64,000 nt of DNA, taken from Gammaproteobacteria bacterium (lineage in GTDB: Bacteria; Pseudomonadota; Gammaproteobacteria; Eutrophobiales; Eutrophobiaceae). Location: assembly GCA_030829985.1 (NCBI GenBank), contig JAURNW010000024.1:126095-190094 (forward strand), in the 5' to 3' direction. Below, piece by piece: positions 30,658 to 39,096 of the stretch (position 1 is the first letter of the stretch; each line of letters opens with the position of its first letter). The notes below the pieces were generated by a model, which searched no databases, was not told the DNA's origin, and saw nothing but the letters and a program-made list of their open reading frames with translations. The position numbers were made by a program, and so were the translations under genes.

Positions 30658-31545
30658 ATGTTAAGAATGCTACTTTTTTTGGGTACTAATCTGGCTATTG
30701 TCATCGTGCTCAGTATCAGCATGCGCCTGCTCGGAATTGATAGCATGCTTGAGCAACAAGGTGGTGGGCTTAACCTGAATGGTTTACTAATCTTCTCCGC
30801 TGTATTTGGCATGGGCGGCTCACTCATTTCACTGGCTATATCCAAATGGATGGCAAAAAAATCTATGGGTGTGCGCTTGATTGAAACACCAGCGACAAAA
30901 CAGGAACAATGGTTAGTTTCAACGGTTGAAATGCAGGCACGAGAGGCAGGAATTGATATGCCTGAATTAGGTATATTCGATTCACCACAGCCAAATGCCT
31001 TTGCTACTGGCATGAATAAAAACTCGGCACTGGTTGCTGTCAGTTCTGGCTTATTGAATAACATGACTCAGGATGAAGTCGAAGCAGTCCTGGGACATGA
31101 GATTAGTCATGTTGCAAATGGGGATATGGTCACACTCAGTTTGATTCAAGGCGTTGTGAATACCTTTGTCATATTCTTCTCGCGCGTCATTGGTCACCTG
31201 CTTGACCGTGTCGTCTTCAAAGTCGAACGTGGCCATGGACCAGGCTACTGGATAGGTATAATTTTCGTACAAATGATTTTGTCAGTATTGGCCAGCATGA
31301 TTGTAATGTGGTTCTCACGCCGTCGTGAATTCAAGGCCGATTCCGGTGGCGCCTATCTGGCGGGAAGACAAAAAATGATTGCGGCCTTACGCCGCTTGCA
31401 ACATGTTAGCAATCCGCAGCCTTTACCAGATGAAATGGCGGCATTTGGTATATCTGGAGGAATTGCCAACGGTTTCAAAAGGTTATTTATAAGTCATCCA
31501 CCATTGGAAGAAAGGATTACAGCTTTAGAAAATAATTTAGACTAA
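30658..31545 (+). CDS. htpX: Membrane zinc metalloprotease HtpX
   Basis: The 295-residue M48 peptidase has two N-terminal membrane helices, the zinc motif HEISH at residues 147-151 and a further pair of hydrophobic segments. The third ligand lies in the [13 protein letters not shown] region. HtpX degrades misfolded inner-membrane proteins together with FtsH. Length matches E. coli HtpX (293). An AAGGAGA site precedes the start. Confidence 0.96.
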   Translation: MLRMLLFLGTNLAIVIVLSISMRLLGIDSMLEQQGGGLNLNGLLIFSAVFGMGGSLISLAISKWMAKKSMGVRLIETPATKQEQWLVSTVEMQAREAGIDMPELGIFDSPQPNAFATGMNKNSALVAVSSGLLNNMTQDEVEAVLGHEISHVANGDMVTLSLIQGVVNTFVIFFSRVIGHLLDRVVFKVERGHGPGYWIGIIFVQMILSVLASMIVMWFSRRREFKADSGGAYLAGRQKMIAALRRLQHVSNPQPLPDEMAAFGISGGIANGFKRLFISHPPLEERITALENNLD

Positions 31546-31617
31546 TTTTCGGTCTTTATCCTCATCATTCAGTTTAGGCTAAAATATACATATGTTAAAA
31601 ATTACCCTTAAAACTGA

Positions 31618-31917
31618 ATGAAAAAGATCTATTTCGGTGATTTTCGCCTCTATGTGATAGAGCATATCAAAGCGATCCAGAAAACAGATATAGAAGCCTA
31701 TACTATCGAATGGTTTCTGCTTCGATATTTAAAAAAGATAACCAAAGTCGCCGATGGCAACAAAGAATACATCGAAGTCGAGGGGCCAATACGGTCCTTG
31801 ATACGGTTTTATGTTGATAATATTGATGAGCAATCAGAACTCGGAGACCGTTGTAAAAAAATTCATTATGAATACCGTAAACTAATACGTGAAAAACAAT
31901 CTACAAAATATACTTGA
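31618..31917 (+). CDS. Small protein of unknown function
   Basis: The 99-residue, charged protein has no signal or membrane segment; it is rich in Lys, Ile and Tyr (FGDFRLYVIEHIKAIQKT, IRFYVDNIDEQSELGDRCKK). I recognise no family. There is no Shine-Dalgarno sequence. Its ATG lies in the right arm (31611-31620) of a 10-bp perfect inverted repeat whose left arm is 31566-31575, so translation might be structure-controlled. It lies between htpX and a leftward cupin gene. Confidence 0.55.
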   Translation: MKKIYFGDFRLYVIEHIKAIQKTDIEAYTIEWFLLRYLKKITKVADGNKEYIEVEGPIRSLIRFYVDNIDEQSELGDRCKKIHYEYRKLIREKQSTKYT

Positions 31918-31951
31918 GAAGAAATAAATACATCTCAACATTTTATTTACG

Positions 31952-32311
31952 TCATAATCGAACATCTCCGGCTTCAGTCCATGGGGGATTAACAATCGCA
32001 ATAAAACATAATTCCTCATCACCCGTATTTTCTATCCATTGAACTGCACCTGCGGGTATCAACACGGCTTCTCCCGCTATTACATTTTTTTGCTCTTCAT
32101 CGATATGCATTACACCTTCACCAGAAAACAAAATATATACTTCTGTTTGTTCAAGCCTATGTTCATAACTCTGCTCGCCAATGTCTATGGTTGCCATCGC
32201 AACAGAATAGGCAAGATCAATCGCATCGTTTTCTGGATGCAGCCATTCCTTAATTCTACATCCATCATTTGCAATGAACTCCTCACAATCATTAATATTT
32301 TTTACAAACAC
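31952..32311 (-). CDS. Cupin-domain protein
   Basis: The 119-residue protein shows a single cupin fold: EHRLEQTEVYILFSGEGVMHIDEE is a variant of cupin motif 1, with His and Glu present, and GEAVLIPAGAVQWIENTGDEE is motif 2. The usual second His of motif 1 is not in place, so metal binding is uncertain. It may be a small sugar- or metabolite-binding protein; no partner is adjacent apart from divergent hemH, 24 bp from its start. Confidence 0.75.
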   Translation of the reverse strand: MFVKNINDCEEFIANDGCRIKEWLHPENDAIDLAYSVAMATIDIGEQSYEHRLEQTEVYILFSGEGVMHIDEEQKNVIAGEAVLIPAGAVQWIENTGDEELCFIAIVNPPWTEAGDVRL

Positions 32312-32335
32312 GTGTGACTCCTATATAAATACCCC

Positions 32336-33418
32336 ATGAAGTATAAAGGCAATCCCGAATATAAACACGACCGTCAACCCTGTGTTGGTGTCCTGATCAC
32401 GAATCTAGGCACACCCGATGCACCTACTCCCGCTGCATTAAGAAAGTATTTGGCTGAATTTCTTTCAGACCCGCGCGTTATTGAGGTTCCCAAACTCATC
32501 TGGTGGTTCGTATTGCATGGCATCATCTTACGACTTCGTCCGCGTCGATCTGCAGAGGCATACGAGAAAGTATGGACAAAGAATGGATCTCCCCTGCTTG
32601 ATATTTCAATCAAACAAGCCCATGACATTCAGCAAGAACTTGATAAGCGGTATCCCGGAAAAGTGAAGGTTGAATTAGCAATGCGCTATGGCAATCCATC
32701 AATCCAGTCCGGACTGGAAAAGTTAAGGGAGGCAAATGCGAATCGGCTTCTTATTTTTCCTCTTTATCCACAATATTCTGCCGCAACAACCGCATCAACA
32801 TTCGATGCTGTTGCTAACGTTTTTAAAAGCTGGCGTTGGATTCCCGAACTAAGAATGATCAATCATTATCATGACAATCCGGATTATGTTAATGCATTAG
32901 CTAATAGCATTAAAAAACACTGGGAAACACATTCAAGACCTGAGAAGTTATTATTCTCTTTTCATGGCCTGCCTAAAGATTATTTTCTAGCAGGTGATCC
33001 TTATCATTGTGAATGCCACAAAACTGCACGGCTGGTTGCTGAATGCCTCGAACTGAATGAAGGCGAATGGCAACTGACTTTTCAATCGCGTTTTGGTCCA
33101 CGCGAATGGTTACAACCCTATACCGATATAACACTTAAAGAGCTGGGCACTAAAGGAATAAAACATGTGCAGATTATTTGTCCCGGCTTTTCTGCTGATT
33201 GTCTGGAAACACTTGAGGAGATAGATATACAAAATAGGGACTTTTTCACTGAAGCAGGCGGTAAAGAATTTTCCTACATCCCTGCACTAAATAATGCTTC
33301 GGAACATATTGATGTACTGAGTAATATTATTGAGTCACATACACAGGGCTGGGAGATGGAAACAATAGATTTAAATAAAAGGATAGAACGAGCTAAAAAG
33401 GCAGGAGCAAAACAATAA
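32336..33418 (+). CDS. hemH: Ferrochelatase HemH
   Basis: The 360-residue enzyme inserts Fe2+ into protoporphyrin IX, the last step of haem synthesis. Motifs include VLITNLGTPDAPT at the N-terminus, FLSDPRVIEVP, the active-site FSFHGLPKDYF, and QSRFGPREWLQPYT. The C-terminal Lys/Arg-rich tail is normal for proteobacterial enzymes. It is the only gene of its unit, divergent from the cupin gene. Confidence 0.96.
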   Translation: MKYKGNPEYKHDRQPCVGVLITNLGTPDAPTPAALRKYLAEFLSDPRVIEVPKLIWWFVLHGIILRLRPRRSAEAYEKVWTKNGSPLLDISIKQAHDIQQELDKRYPGKVKVELAMRYGNPSIQSGLEKLREANANRLLIFPLYPQYSAATTASTFDAVANVFKSWRWIPELRMINHYHDNPDYVNALANSIKKHWETHSRPEKLLFSFHGLPKDYFLAGDPYHCECHKTARLVAECLELNEGEWQLTFQSRFGPREWLQPYTDITLKELGTKGIKHVQIICPGFSADCLETLEEIDIQNRDFFTEAGGKEFSYIPALNNASEHIDVLSNIIESHTQGWEMETIDLNKRIERAKKAGAKQ

Positions 33419-33529
33419 TTATTTCATTAGATTTTCTATAATTGCTGCATCACAACAAAATTAAAATCTTTTTTAATCCAGCTTTTGCAAAAACTTCTTG
33501 ATACTCACTTCATAAAACTGGTTAAACTG

Positions 33530-33595
33530 TTCGAAAAACTCGAATATATCATTCGAAAAACTCGAATATATCATTCGAAAAATCCAAATATATAA
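33530..33595. repeat. Three tandem 22-bp direct repeats
   Basis: Units start at 33530, 33552 and 33574. The first two are identical and the third has several substitutions. Each of the first two contains the dyad TTCGA-N5-TCGAA. The array lies 93 bp upstream of the next gene (33689). This looks like an operator array or iteron-like cluster. A 9-bp perfect inverted repeat, atttagaca (33621-33629) with tgtctaaat (33652-33660), follows it. Confidence 0.85.
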
Positions 33596-33688
33596 TACGA
33601 ACGTAATTTGTCAAAAAACCATTTAGACATGATTAAAGTCAACCACCGCTTTGTCTAAATAAATAAGGTGGAATAACGGGGTAAAAAA

Positions 33689-34015
33689 ATGGGTAATTTC
33701 AATGACGGTATCATACGTGATGGCGCAACTGTTGGTGATGGTAAAGTCCTGGGTAATATATTACATGGCATTATCAGGGATGGTGATAGCAAAGGCACAG
33801 GCAATCCTGTTGGAAATGTTAAAAATGGTGTGGTTTTAGATGCGGATGGAAACCCATTATTTAATGTAAAGAAAGGTATGGTCAGAAATGGACATACTAC
33901 CGGTTCTGGGATTGCGATAGGAAAAATTGGTGATTACAGTATCCAAGGTATGATAGCTGAACCTGCTGACGAAATGGTTGCAGCGTATCATTTTTTCATC
34001 AACAAAATCGTATAA
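33689..34015 (+). CDS. Beta-rich repeat protein (5-fold beta-flower-like), unknown function
   Basis: The 108-residue protein consists of about five imperfect repeats with a Gly-rich pattern: NFNDGIIRDGATVGDGKVLG, NILHGIIRDGDSKGTGNPVG, NVKNGVVLDADGNPLF, NVKKGMVRNGHTTGSGIAIG, then KIGDYSIQG and a helical tail (EMVAAYHFFINKI). The repeat period is 20-22 residues. This fits small beta-propeller or beta-flower-like folds recorded in databases without known function. No signal peptide is present. A GGGG site precedes the ATG, and the promoter region carries 22-bp repeats. Function is unknown. Confidence 0.75.
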   Translation: MGNFNDGIIRDGATVGDGKVLGNILHGIIRDGDSKGTGNPVGNVKNGVVLDADGNPLFNVKKGMVRNGHTTGSGIAIGKIGDYSIQGMIAEPADEMVAAYHFFINKIV

Positions 34016-34033
34016 GCAAAATTCAAATTAAAA

Positions 34034-34053
34034 CAGAGTTAACGTTAACTCTG
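34034..34053. repeat. Perfect 20-bp palindrome
   Basis: cagagttaac/gttaactctg is a perfect palindrome 18 bp after the stop of the repeat protein. It could be a hairpin at the 3' end of that transcript or a protein-binding site; there is no T-run after it. Confidence 0.6.
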
Positions 34054-34064
34054 ATTGGATAAAA

Positions 34065-34102
34065 CCAGCCGACAAAATCAATTAGCCATTTTTGTCGGCT
34101 GG
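34065..34102. terminator. Possible terminator hairpin between convergent genes
   Basis: Arms ccagccgacaaaa (34065-34077) and ttttgtcggctgg (34090-34102) form a 13-bp perfect stem with a 12-base loop. It lies between convergent genes ending at 34015 and 34174, where a bidirectional terminator is expected. The internal A4/T4 of the arms gives weak A/U base pairs; there is no outer T-run, so activity is uncertain. Confidence 0.5.
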
Positions 34103-34173
34103 GATGTGGTTGGGGCATCTGCTCTGCCCCGGAAGCTGTTCTTTTTCAACCTCTGCCATATTTAGCAAGGGCT

Positions 34174-34458
34174 CTATTCTGTTACTTCAACGCCTTTCCA
34201 GAAGGCAACATGATGTTTAATGTTTTCCGCTTTGGGCTTTGGTTCAGGATAATACCAGGCAGCATCTTTGTTTGTCTGGTCATTAACTACTAAAGTGTAA
34301 TAACTTGCCTTTCCTTTCCAGAAACAATTTGTGTGTGTATCACTATCTTTAAAATATTCTTTATTGATGGAATCCGGAGGAAAATAAATATTGTCTTCAA
34401 CTTTCTCATAATTATCACTTTCAGCTAATACTGAATTATTCCAGATTGCTTTTGCCAT
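34174..34458 (-). CDS. DUF427 domain protein
   Basis: The product from ATG 34458 has 94 residues; I prefer this start because GGAG lies about 10 bases upstream, although an in-frame ATG at 34473 also exists. The sequence MAKAIWNNSVLAESD, followed by YFPPDSI, CFWKGKASYY and AAWYYPEP, matches the DUF427 family. These are small beta proteins with conserved Trp/Tyr residues and no established function. It lies 4 bp downstream of the YjbQ-like gene and is probably co-transcribed. Confidence 0.88.
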   Translation of the reverse strand: MAKAIWNNSVLAESDNYEKVEDNIYFPPDSINKEYFKDSDTHTNCFWKGKASYYTLVVNDQTNKDAAWYYPEPKPKAENIKHHVAFWKGVEVTE

Positions 34459-34462
34459 CTTG

Positions 34463-34882
34463 TTATTCTCCATAGAGTGTCATAATGACATTACGACTAT
34501 AAGAACTAGTCCTGTGTTCCCATAAATAAATGCCCTGCCAGGTTCCTAACAGGCAACGTGAGTTTGTAATGGGGATAGTCAAACTAACATTAGTTATCAA
34601 AGTGCGGATATGCGCAGGCATATCATCCGGTCCTTCGGTTGTATGACAAAACATCGGGGAACCATCTGGCGCGATACTTTGCATAAACGTTTCAAGATCC
34701 GTTCGCACATCTGGATCGGCATTCTCGCATAGCATTAATGAGGCGCTGGTATGTTGAATAAAAAGATGACATATACCTTGCTTGATTTCACTCGCAGCAA
34801 CGGCTTCCTGCACTTCACTGGTAAACTCATACGGTTGACGCGCAAGTGTTTTAAACACCAGTTTCTTTTGAATTACGGTCAT
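34463..34882 (-). CDS. yjbQ: YjbQ family protein (UPF0047)
   Basis: The 139-residue protein begins with strands typical of the family. Conserved blocks are GICHLFIQHTSASLMLCENADPDVRTDLE, with HTSA and D residues, then MPAHIRTLITNVSLTIPI and LLGTWQGIYLWEHR. E. coli YjbQ has weak thiamin-phosphate-synthase-like activity; the true role is unclear. It forms a two-gene unit with the DUF427 protein. Confidence 0.92.
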   Translation of the reverse strand: MTVIQKKLVFKTLARQPYEFTSEVQEAVAASEIKQGICHLFIQHTSASLMLCENADPDVRTDLETFMQSIAPDGSPMFCHTTEGPDDMPAHIRTLITNVSLTIPITNSRCLLGTWQGIYLWEHRTSSYSRNVIMTLYGE

Positions 34883-35030
34883 TAAAAAACTATTCTTTAT
34901 TGCTATACAGCGTTAGTTAAACGATCACGAATCAACCCATAAAAATATTCGTCATTACTAAACAACCAGGTTGTTGTTTACCTGAATGACATCAGTCAAC
35001 TCATACCCATCATAGCCTTACTTAAATTAA

Positions 35031-35837
35031 TCATGACATAAGCATTCGAATTCCTACAATCACGAGTACAATAGCAAAGACACGTTTTAAGGTTCGAATC
35101 GGAAGATAATGTGTCAATCGCGCACCCAGAGGTGCAGAGAACAATGTTACTGTGCTAATAATAAGCGCAGCAGGCCAATACAAATAACCAAAAGAATGCG
35201 CTGGAATATCTTGCTCATTCCAGCCGGCAATGATCAATGCGACCGTGGCGGCTACCGCTATAGGGAAACCACATGCAGATGAAACGGCTACAGCATTTCT
35301 TATATTAACATTACACCACAACATAAATGGCACAGTCAGACTCCCTCCACCTATACCCATCAAGGTTGAAAGCAGACCTATGCCTGTTCCAGCACCTAGT
35401 AGACCCGGCGTCCCTGGTAGTACGGCATGAGGCTTTGGTTTAAAATCGAGCCAAATTTGTATCGCAACCAAAATTTCAAATAGTCCGAATGCGATTCGTA
35501 ACACATCACTCGACACTAAATCTGCCAGTATTGCTCCAAGACAAGCACCTATTAATAAGCCGGGCACTAGTCGATATACTGTGGGCCATAAGACTGCCTT
35601 TTTTTGATGGTGAACATACGTTGCAGATAAGGAAGTAATCATTATCGTCGCCAACGATGTCGTAACTGCTATCTGCATCAGCAACATGGGTGAAAATCCC
35701 TGCTTAATGAACAAATAATGTAATATTGGAACGATAATCACACCACCGCTTAAACCGACTGTACCTCCGATTAGTCCGGCAAAAAAACCGGATAACGCAT
35801 AAAACAACATAATTTGTAATGTGATTTCAGAAAGCAT
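35031..35837 (-). CDS. TauE/SafE family membrane permease (sulfite/sulfoacetate exporter-like)
   Basis: The 268-residue protein has about eight membrane segments and the two internal repeats typical of TauE/SafE (former DUF81): GFFAGLIGGTVGLSGGVIIVP near the N-terminus and GIGLLSTLMGIGGGSLTVPFM in the second half. Family members move organosulfonates or sulfite, or other anions. The substrate cannot be deduced from context. Confidence 0.88.
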   Translation of the reverse strand: MLSEITLQIMLFYALSGFFAGLIGGTVGLSGGVIIVPILHYLFIKQGFSPMLLMQIAVTTSLATIMITSLSATYVHHQKKAVLWPTVYRLVPGLLIGACLGAILADLVSSDVLRIAFGLFEILVAIQIWLDFKPKPHAVLPGTPGLLGAGTGIGLLSTLMGIGGGSLTVPFMLWCNVNIRNAVAVSSACGFPIAVAATVALIIAGWNEQDIPAHSFGYLYWPAALIISTVTLFSAPLGARLTHYLPIRTLKRVFAIVLVIVGIRMLMS

Positions 35838-35961
35838 GATACTTTTTACCTTGAACCCTTCATAATCGCTGTACGTTGGCTACAATATCTAAATAGTTGT
35901 CTATATTAGCGACCTGAATAGAAAATGTTGCGAATTTATCGCTGAATAAGGACAATTCTTA

Positions 35962-38031
35962 ATGTTATTTTTGAATAAATTTAATCCTATGCACATAAAA
36001 GCCGGTACTAAAATAGCCGATATGCTTACTTCGACCTCTTTAAAGCAGCCGACTTTTGTAACCTTGCTGTATATATTTTTCCTGACAATATTAATAAACA
36101 ATCCTGTTTTTGCGAACTCAATAGAATCTCAGCGCAAAGATTATCTTGCTGCGGAAAAAGCATTAGATACAAAACAATATAAAACTTTTGGAAAAATCGC
36201 TAATACACTCAAAGATTATCCGCTCTATCCTTATTTACGCTATGAGTACCTGCGAAAACATCTTTGGAAAGTAAAAGATAAGGAGATAATTGCATTTTTC
36301 AAGCGTTATGAGGACTTACCTGTCACCGATAACATACGGACGGCTTGGTTAAAGTTATTAATAAAGCGAGGGCATTGGCAAACTTTCCTTGATAATTATA
36401 CCCCTCAATCCGACATGAAAATGCAGTGTTATCAGCTACAAGCTAGAATACAAACAAATAATCAAAATTTTTTGTTGGAAGATATACGATCAACATGGCT
36501 CACAGGAGAATCCCTTCCTCCCCAATGCGACTCGGCTTTTGAATTACTTTATTCAAGCAACTTAATGACAAGTGATTTGGTTTGGGAGCGTGTTCGCTTA
36601 TCCATGCAAAACAATGAAATTAGACTGGTTAACTATTTATCTACGCGTCTTGACCCAGCACACAAGGCACTTGCTCAGCAATGGATGAATATACATCTGA
36701 ATCCTTATAAATATACATACAAACCAAAACTTGAAGACACCACAACCGCTAGAGAAATGCTAACACATGGTGTGTTACGTCTGGCTAAACAGGATGTTGC
36801 CAAGGCACTAAAACGCTTGAATGAACTAAAGGACAATTTCTCTTTTGAACCGGATGAATTAGCAGAGATCCAACGAACATTAGCTGTTCTGGCGGCTAAA
36901 AGTAACAGTAAACTGGCTTCTCAATTACTCGATCAGATCGATAACCAACACGTCAATGAAGAAGTATTTCATTATCGATTACGCACAGCATTAGCTGATC
37001 TGGACTGGCCTATCTTAAAAAAGTGGACCACTGGAAAAGCGTCCAATAGTGATATTGATTTGCGATGGCGTTACTGGCATGCACGCGCTCTTGAAGAGAC
37101 AGGAGAAGCGAATAAAGCAAATCAAGTTTATGCTCAACTGGCAAAAGAACGTGATTACTATGGCTTTCTTGCTGCCGATAAAATTAATGTTGCTTATAGT
37201 ATGAATCATTACCCGTTACCGGAAAACAAAGAGGAGTACGTAAGAGTTGAATCTTTACCCGCCGTTAAACGTGCATATGAATTCTATAAGTTAGGAATGT
37301 CTTATCCTGCGAGACGCGAATGGCATTATGCTCTGGGTAAAATGACCAGCTATCAAATGCAAATAGCAGCGGATGTAGCAACGCAATGGGGTTGGCATGA
37401 TAGAGCTATTTTAACTATGGGTCGCGCCAAGGCCTATGATAATCTGGTATTGCGATTCCCAATTCTTTTTTCCGAACTACTGGATAAATATGCAAAGAAA
37501 CGTAACATCGACCCAAGCTGGATGTATGGTCTTGTTCGCGCAGAGAGTGCCTTCATAGAAGATGTTAAGTCACCCGCAGGCGCAATTGGTTTGATGCAAG
37601 TTATGCCTCAGACTGGACTTGAAACGGCAAAAAGTATTGGGCTGAAAGGATTCAAAACAAGTAAGTTAAAACAGGCGGAAACCAATATTCCGATTGGTAG
37701 TGCCTACATGAAAAAAATGCTCGATAAATTTGATGGCAACATGATTTTAGCAACTGCGGCCTATAATGCCGGCCCCCATCGTGTTTCCAAATGGCTGCCA
37801 AAACATGGCTGTGAACAACCTGATATATGGGTGGAACAAATCCCGTTTAATGAAACCCGTAAATATGTTAGCCGTGTACTTTATTTTGCCAATATATATG
37901 ATTGGCGATTAGAAACGGAAATAAAACCTATAAGAGATCGCATGACAATGATTACTTCGAGCAATAACAATTTAGCCGCTAAATTGAGCTGTACCGCAAT
38001 TAAAATTTCGGATAATGCGCATGTTAATTAA
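35962..38031 (+). CDS. slt: Soluble lytic murein transglycosylase Slt
   Basis: The 689-residue protein has an extended N-terminus and a signal-like segment (TLLYIFFLTILINNPVFANS) around residues 36-55. A long superhelical domain of tandem helices follows, then a linker and a C-terminal catalytic domain near residues 510-645. This last has the catalytic Glu in VRAESAF, then SPAGAIGLMQVMPQT and AAYNAGPHRVSKW. It cleaves peptidoglycan glycosidic bonds to form anhydro-muramyl ends in the periplasm. The start at 35962 follows AAGGA at 9 bp spacing. It overlaps the next gene by 17 bp. Confidence 0.95.
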   Translation: MLFLNKFNPMHIKAGTKIADMLTSTSLKQPTFVTLLYIFFLTILINNPVFANSIESQRKDYLAAEKALDTKQYKTFGKIANTLKDYPLYPYLRYEYLRKHLWKVKDKEIIAFFKRYEDLPVTDNIRTAWLKLLIKRGHWQTFLDNYTPQSDMKMQCYQLQARIQTNNQNFLLEDIRSTWLTGESLPPQCDSAFELLYSSNLMTSDLVWERVRLSMQNNEIRLVNYLSTRLDPAHKALAQQWMNIHLNPYKYTYKPKLEDTTTAREMLTHGVLRLAKQDVAKALKRLNELKDNFSFEPDELAEIQRTLAVLAAKSNSKLASQLLDQIDNQHVNEEVFHYRLRTALADLDWPILKKWTTGKASNSDIDLRWRYWHARALEETGEANKANQVYAQLAKERDYYGFLAADKINVAYSMNHYPLPENKEEYVRVESLPAVKRAYEFYKLGMSYPARREWHYALGKMTSYQMQIAADVATQWGWHDRAILTMGRAKAYDNLVLRFPILFSELLDKYAKKRNIDPSWMYGLVRAESAFIEDVKSPAGAIGLMQVMPQTGLETAKSIGLKGFKTSKLKQAETNIPIGSAYMKKMLDKFDGNMILATAAYNAGPHRVSKWLPKHGCEQPDIWVEQIPFNETRKYVSRVLYFANIYDWRLETEIKPIRDRMTMITSSNNNLAAKLSCTAIKISDNAHVN

Positions 38032-38983
38032 ACGAATAGGAATACTGGGGGGAACCGGCTTTGTCGGCCAATCACTCTGCAACCGTTTATCAGAACAGGG
38101 TTATCAACTTAAAGTTCTTACACGTAGTCGCGAATATAAGCGTGACAATCTAATACTATTGCCCGGTCTGGATCTGGTGCAGGCAGATGTTCATGACCCT
38201 GCACAATTAACCCGCCACCTCGCCGATTGTGATGCTGTTATTAACCTGATTGGTATTCTCAATGAAAAAGGAAGTAATGGTAAAGGTTTTAAAAAGGCAC
38301 ATGTCGAACTGGCAGAAAAACTAATAATGGCCTGTAGTGAAAATAATATACATCGACTTTTGCAAATGAGCGCTTTGAACGCAGACGCCGTCAACGGCAA
38401 AAGTCATTACCTGCGCACAAAAGGTGAAGCTGAAGATTTATTACATGGTAATAAAGAAAATATACATGTCACCAGCTTTCGCCCATCTATCATCTTTGGT
38501 AGTGCAGATAGCTTTTTTAATCGATTTGCGAAGTTACTAAAAATGACACCTGTTTTTTTTCCTCTGGCATGTCACTCAAGTAAGTTCGCGCCTGTCTATG
38601 TTTTAGACCTCGTAGAAATGATGGTGCGTAGTCTTAAAGACCCGGAAAGTTATGGTCAAAAGTTTCAATTATGTGGCCCCAGGACATATACATTAAAAGA
38701 ACTGGTTAGTTTTACCGCAAAAACTATAGGTGCAAATCGGAAGATAATTCCGCTCAATGACATTCTGTCACGTATCCAGGCGGCAATTTTCGACTTCGTA
38801 CCCAGCAAACCTTTTTCAACTGATAATTATCTTTCAGCAAAAACAGACAGCGTTTGTACGTGTAATGATCTTATGCACTATGGTATTGAACCTATGGCTA
38901 TCGAGAGCATTGTTCCGCAATACTTAACCAACCACTCCTATCGATCAAGTTACACTGAATTCCGTACCACATCACATCGATAA
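38015..38983 (+). CDS. NDUFA9-like atypical short-chain dehydrogenase (NAD-dependent epimerase fold)
   Basis: The 322-residue protein begins with a Rossmann motif GILGGTGFVGQSL and has ALNADAVNGKSHYLRTKGEAE, where Ser-Tyr-x3-Lys of extended SDRs is replaced by the Tyr-x3-Lys YLRTK. Together with VLDLVEMMVRSL and LCGPRTYTLKELV this resembles the complex I NDUFA9-like family of atypical SDRs. The role is not established. It overlaps slt by 17 bp and precedes cca, an order also found in other gammaproteobacteria. Confidence 0.85.
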   Translation: MRMLIKRIGILGGTGFVGQSLCNRLSEQGYQLKVLTRSREYKRDNLILLPGLDLVQADVHDPAQLTRHLADCDAVINLIGILNEKGSNGKGFKKAHVELAEKLIMACSENNIHRLLQMSALNADAVNGKSHYLRTKGEAEDLLHGNKENIHVTSFRPSIIFGSADSFFNRFAKLLKMTPVFFPLACHSSKFAPVYVLDLVEMMVRSLKDPESYGQKFQLCGPRTYTLKELVSFTAKTIGANRKIIPLNDILSRIQAAIFDFVPSKPFSTDNYLSAKTDSVCTCNDLMHYGIEPMAIESIVPQYLTNHSYRSSYTEFRTTSHR

Positions 38984-39096
38984 TATTCCGAATAAGGTTT
39001 TCATTCTGTCTCTTTAATAAAAAGAGCTTGTCGTTCATACTTGAAACCTGAACGAGCTGTAGTTGTTCTTTACTTTAAATAACAGTCATTAATGAA

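Noticed and set aside
33530-33595. Short CRISPR array.
   Set aside because: The 22-bp units are directly adjacent with no spacers, and no cas gene is present.
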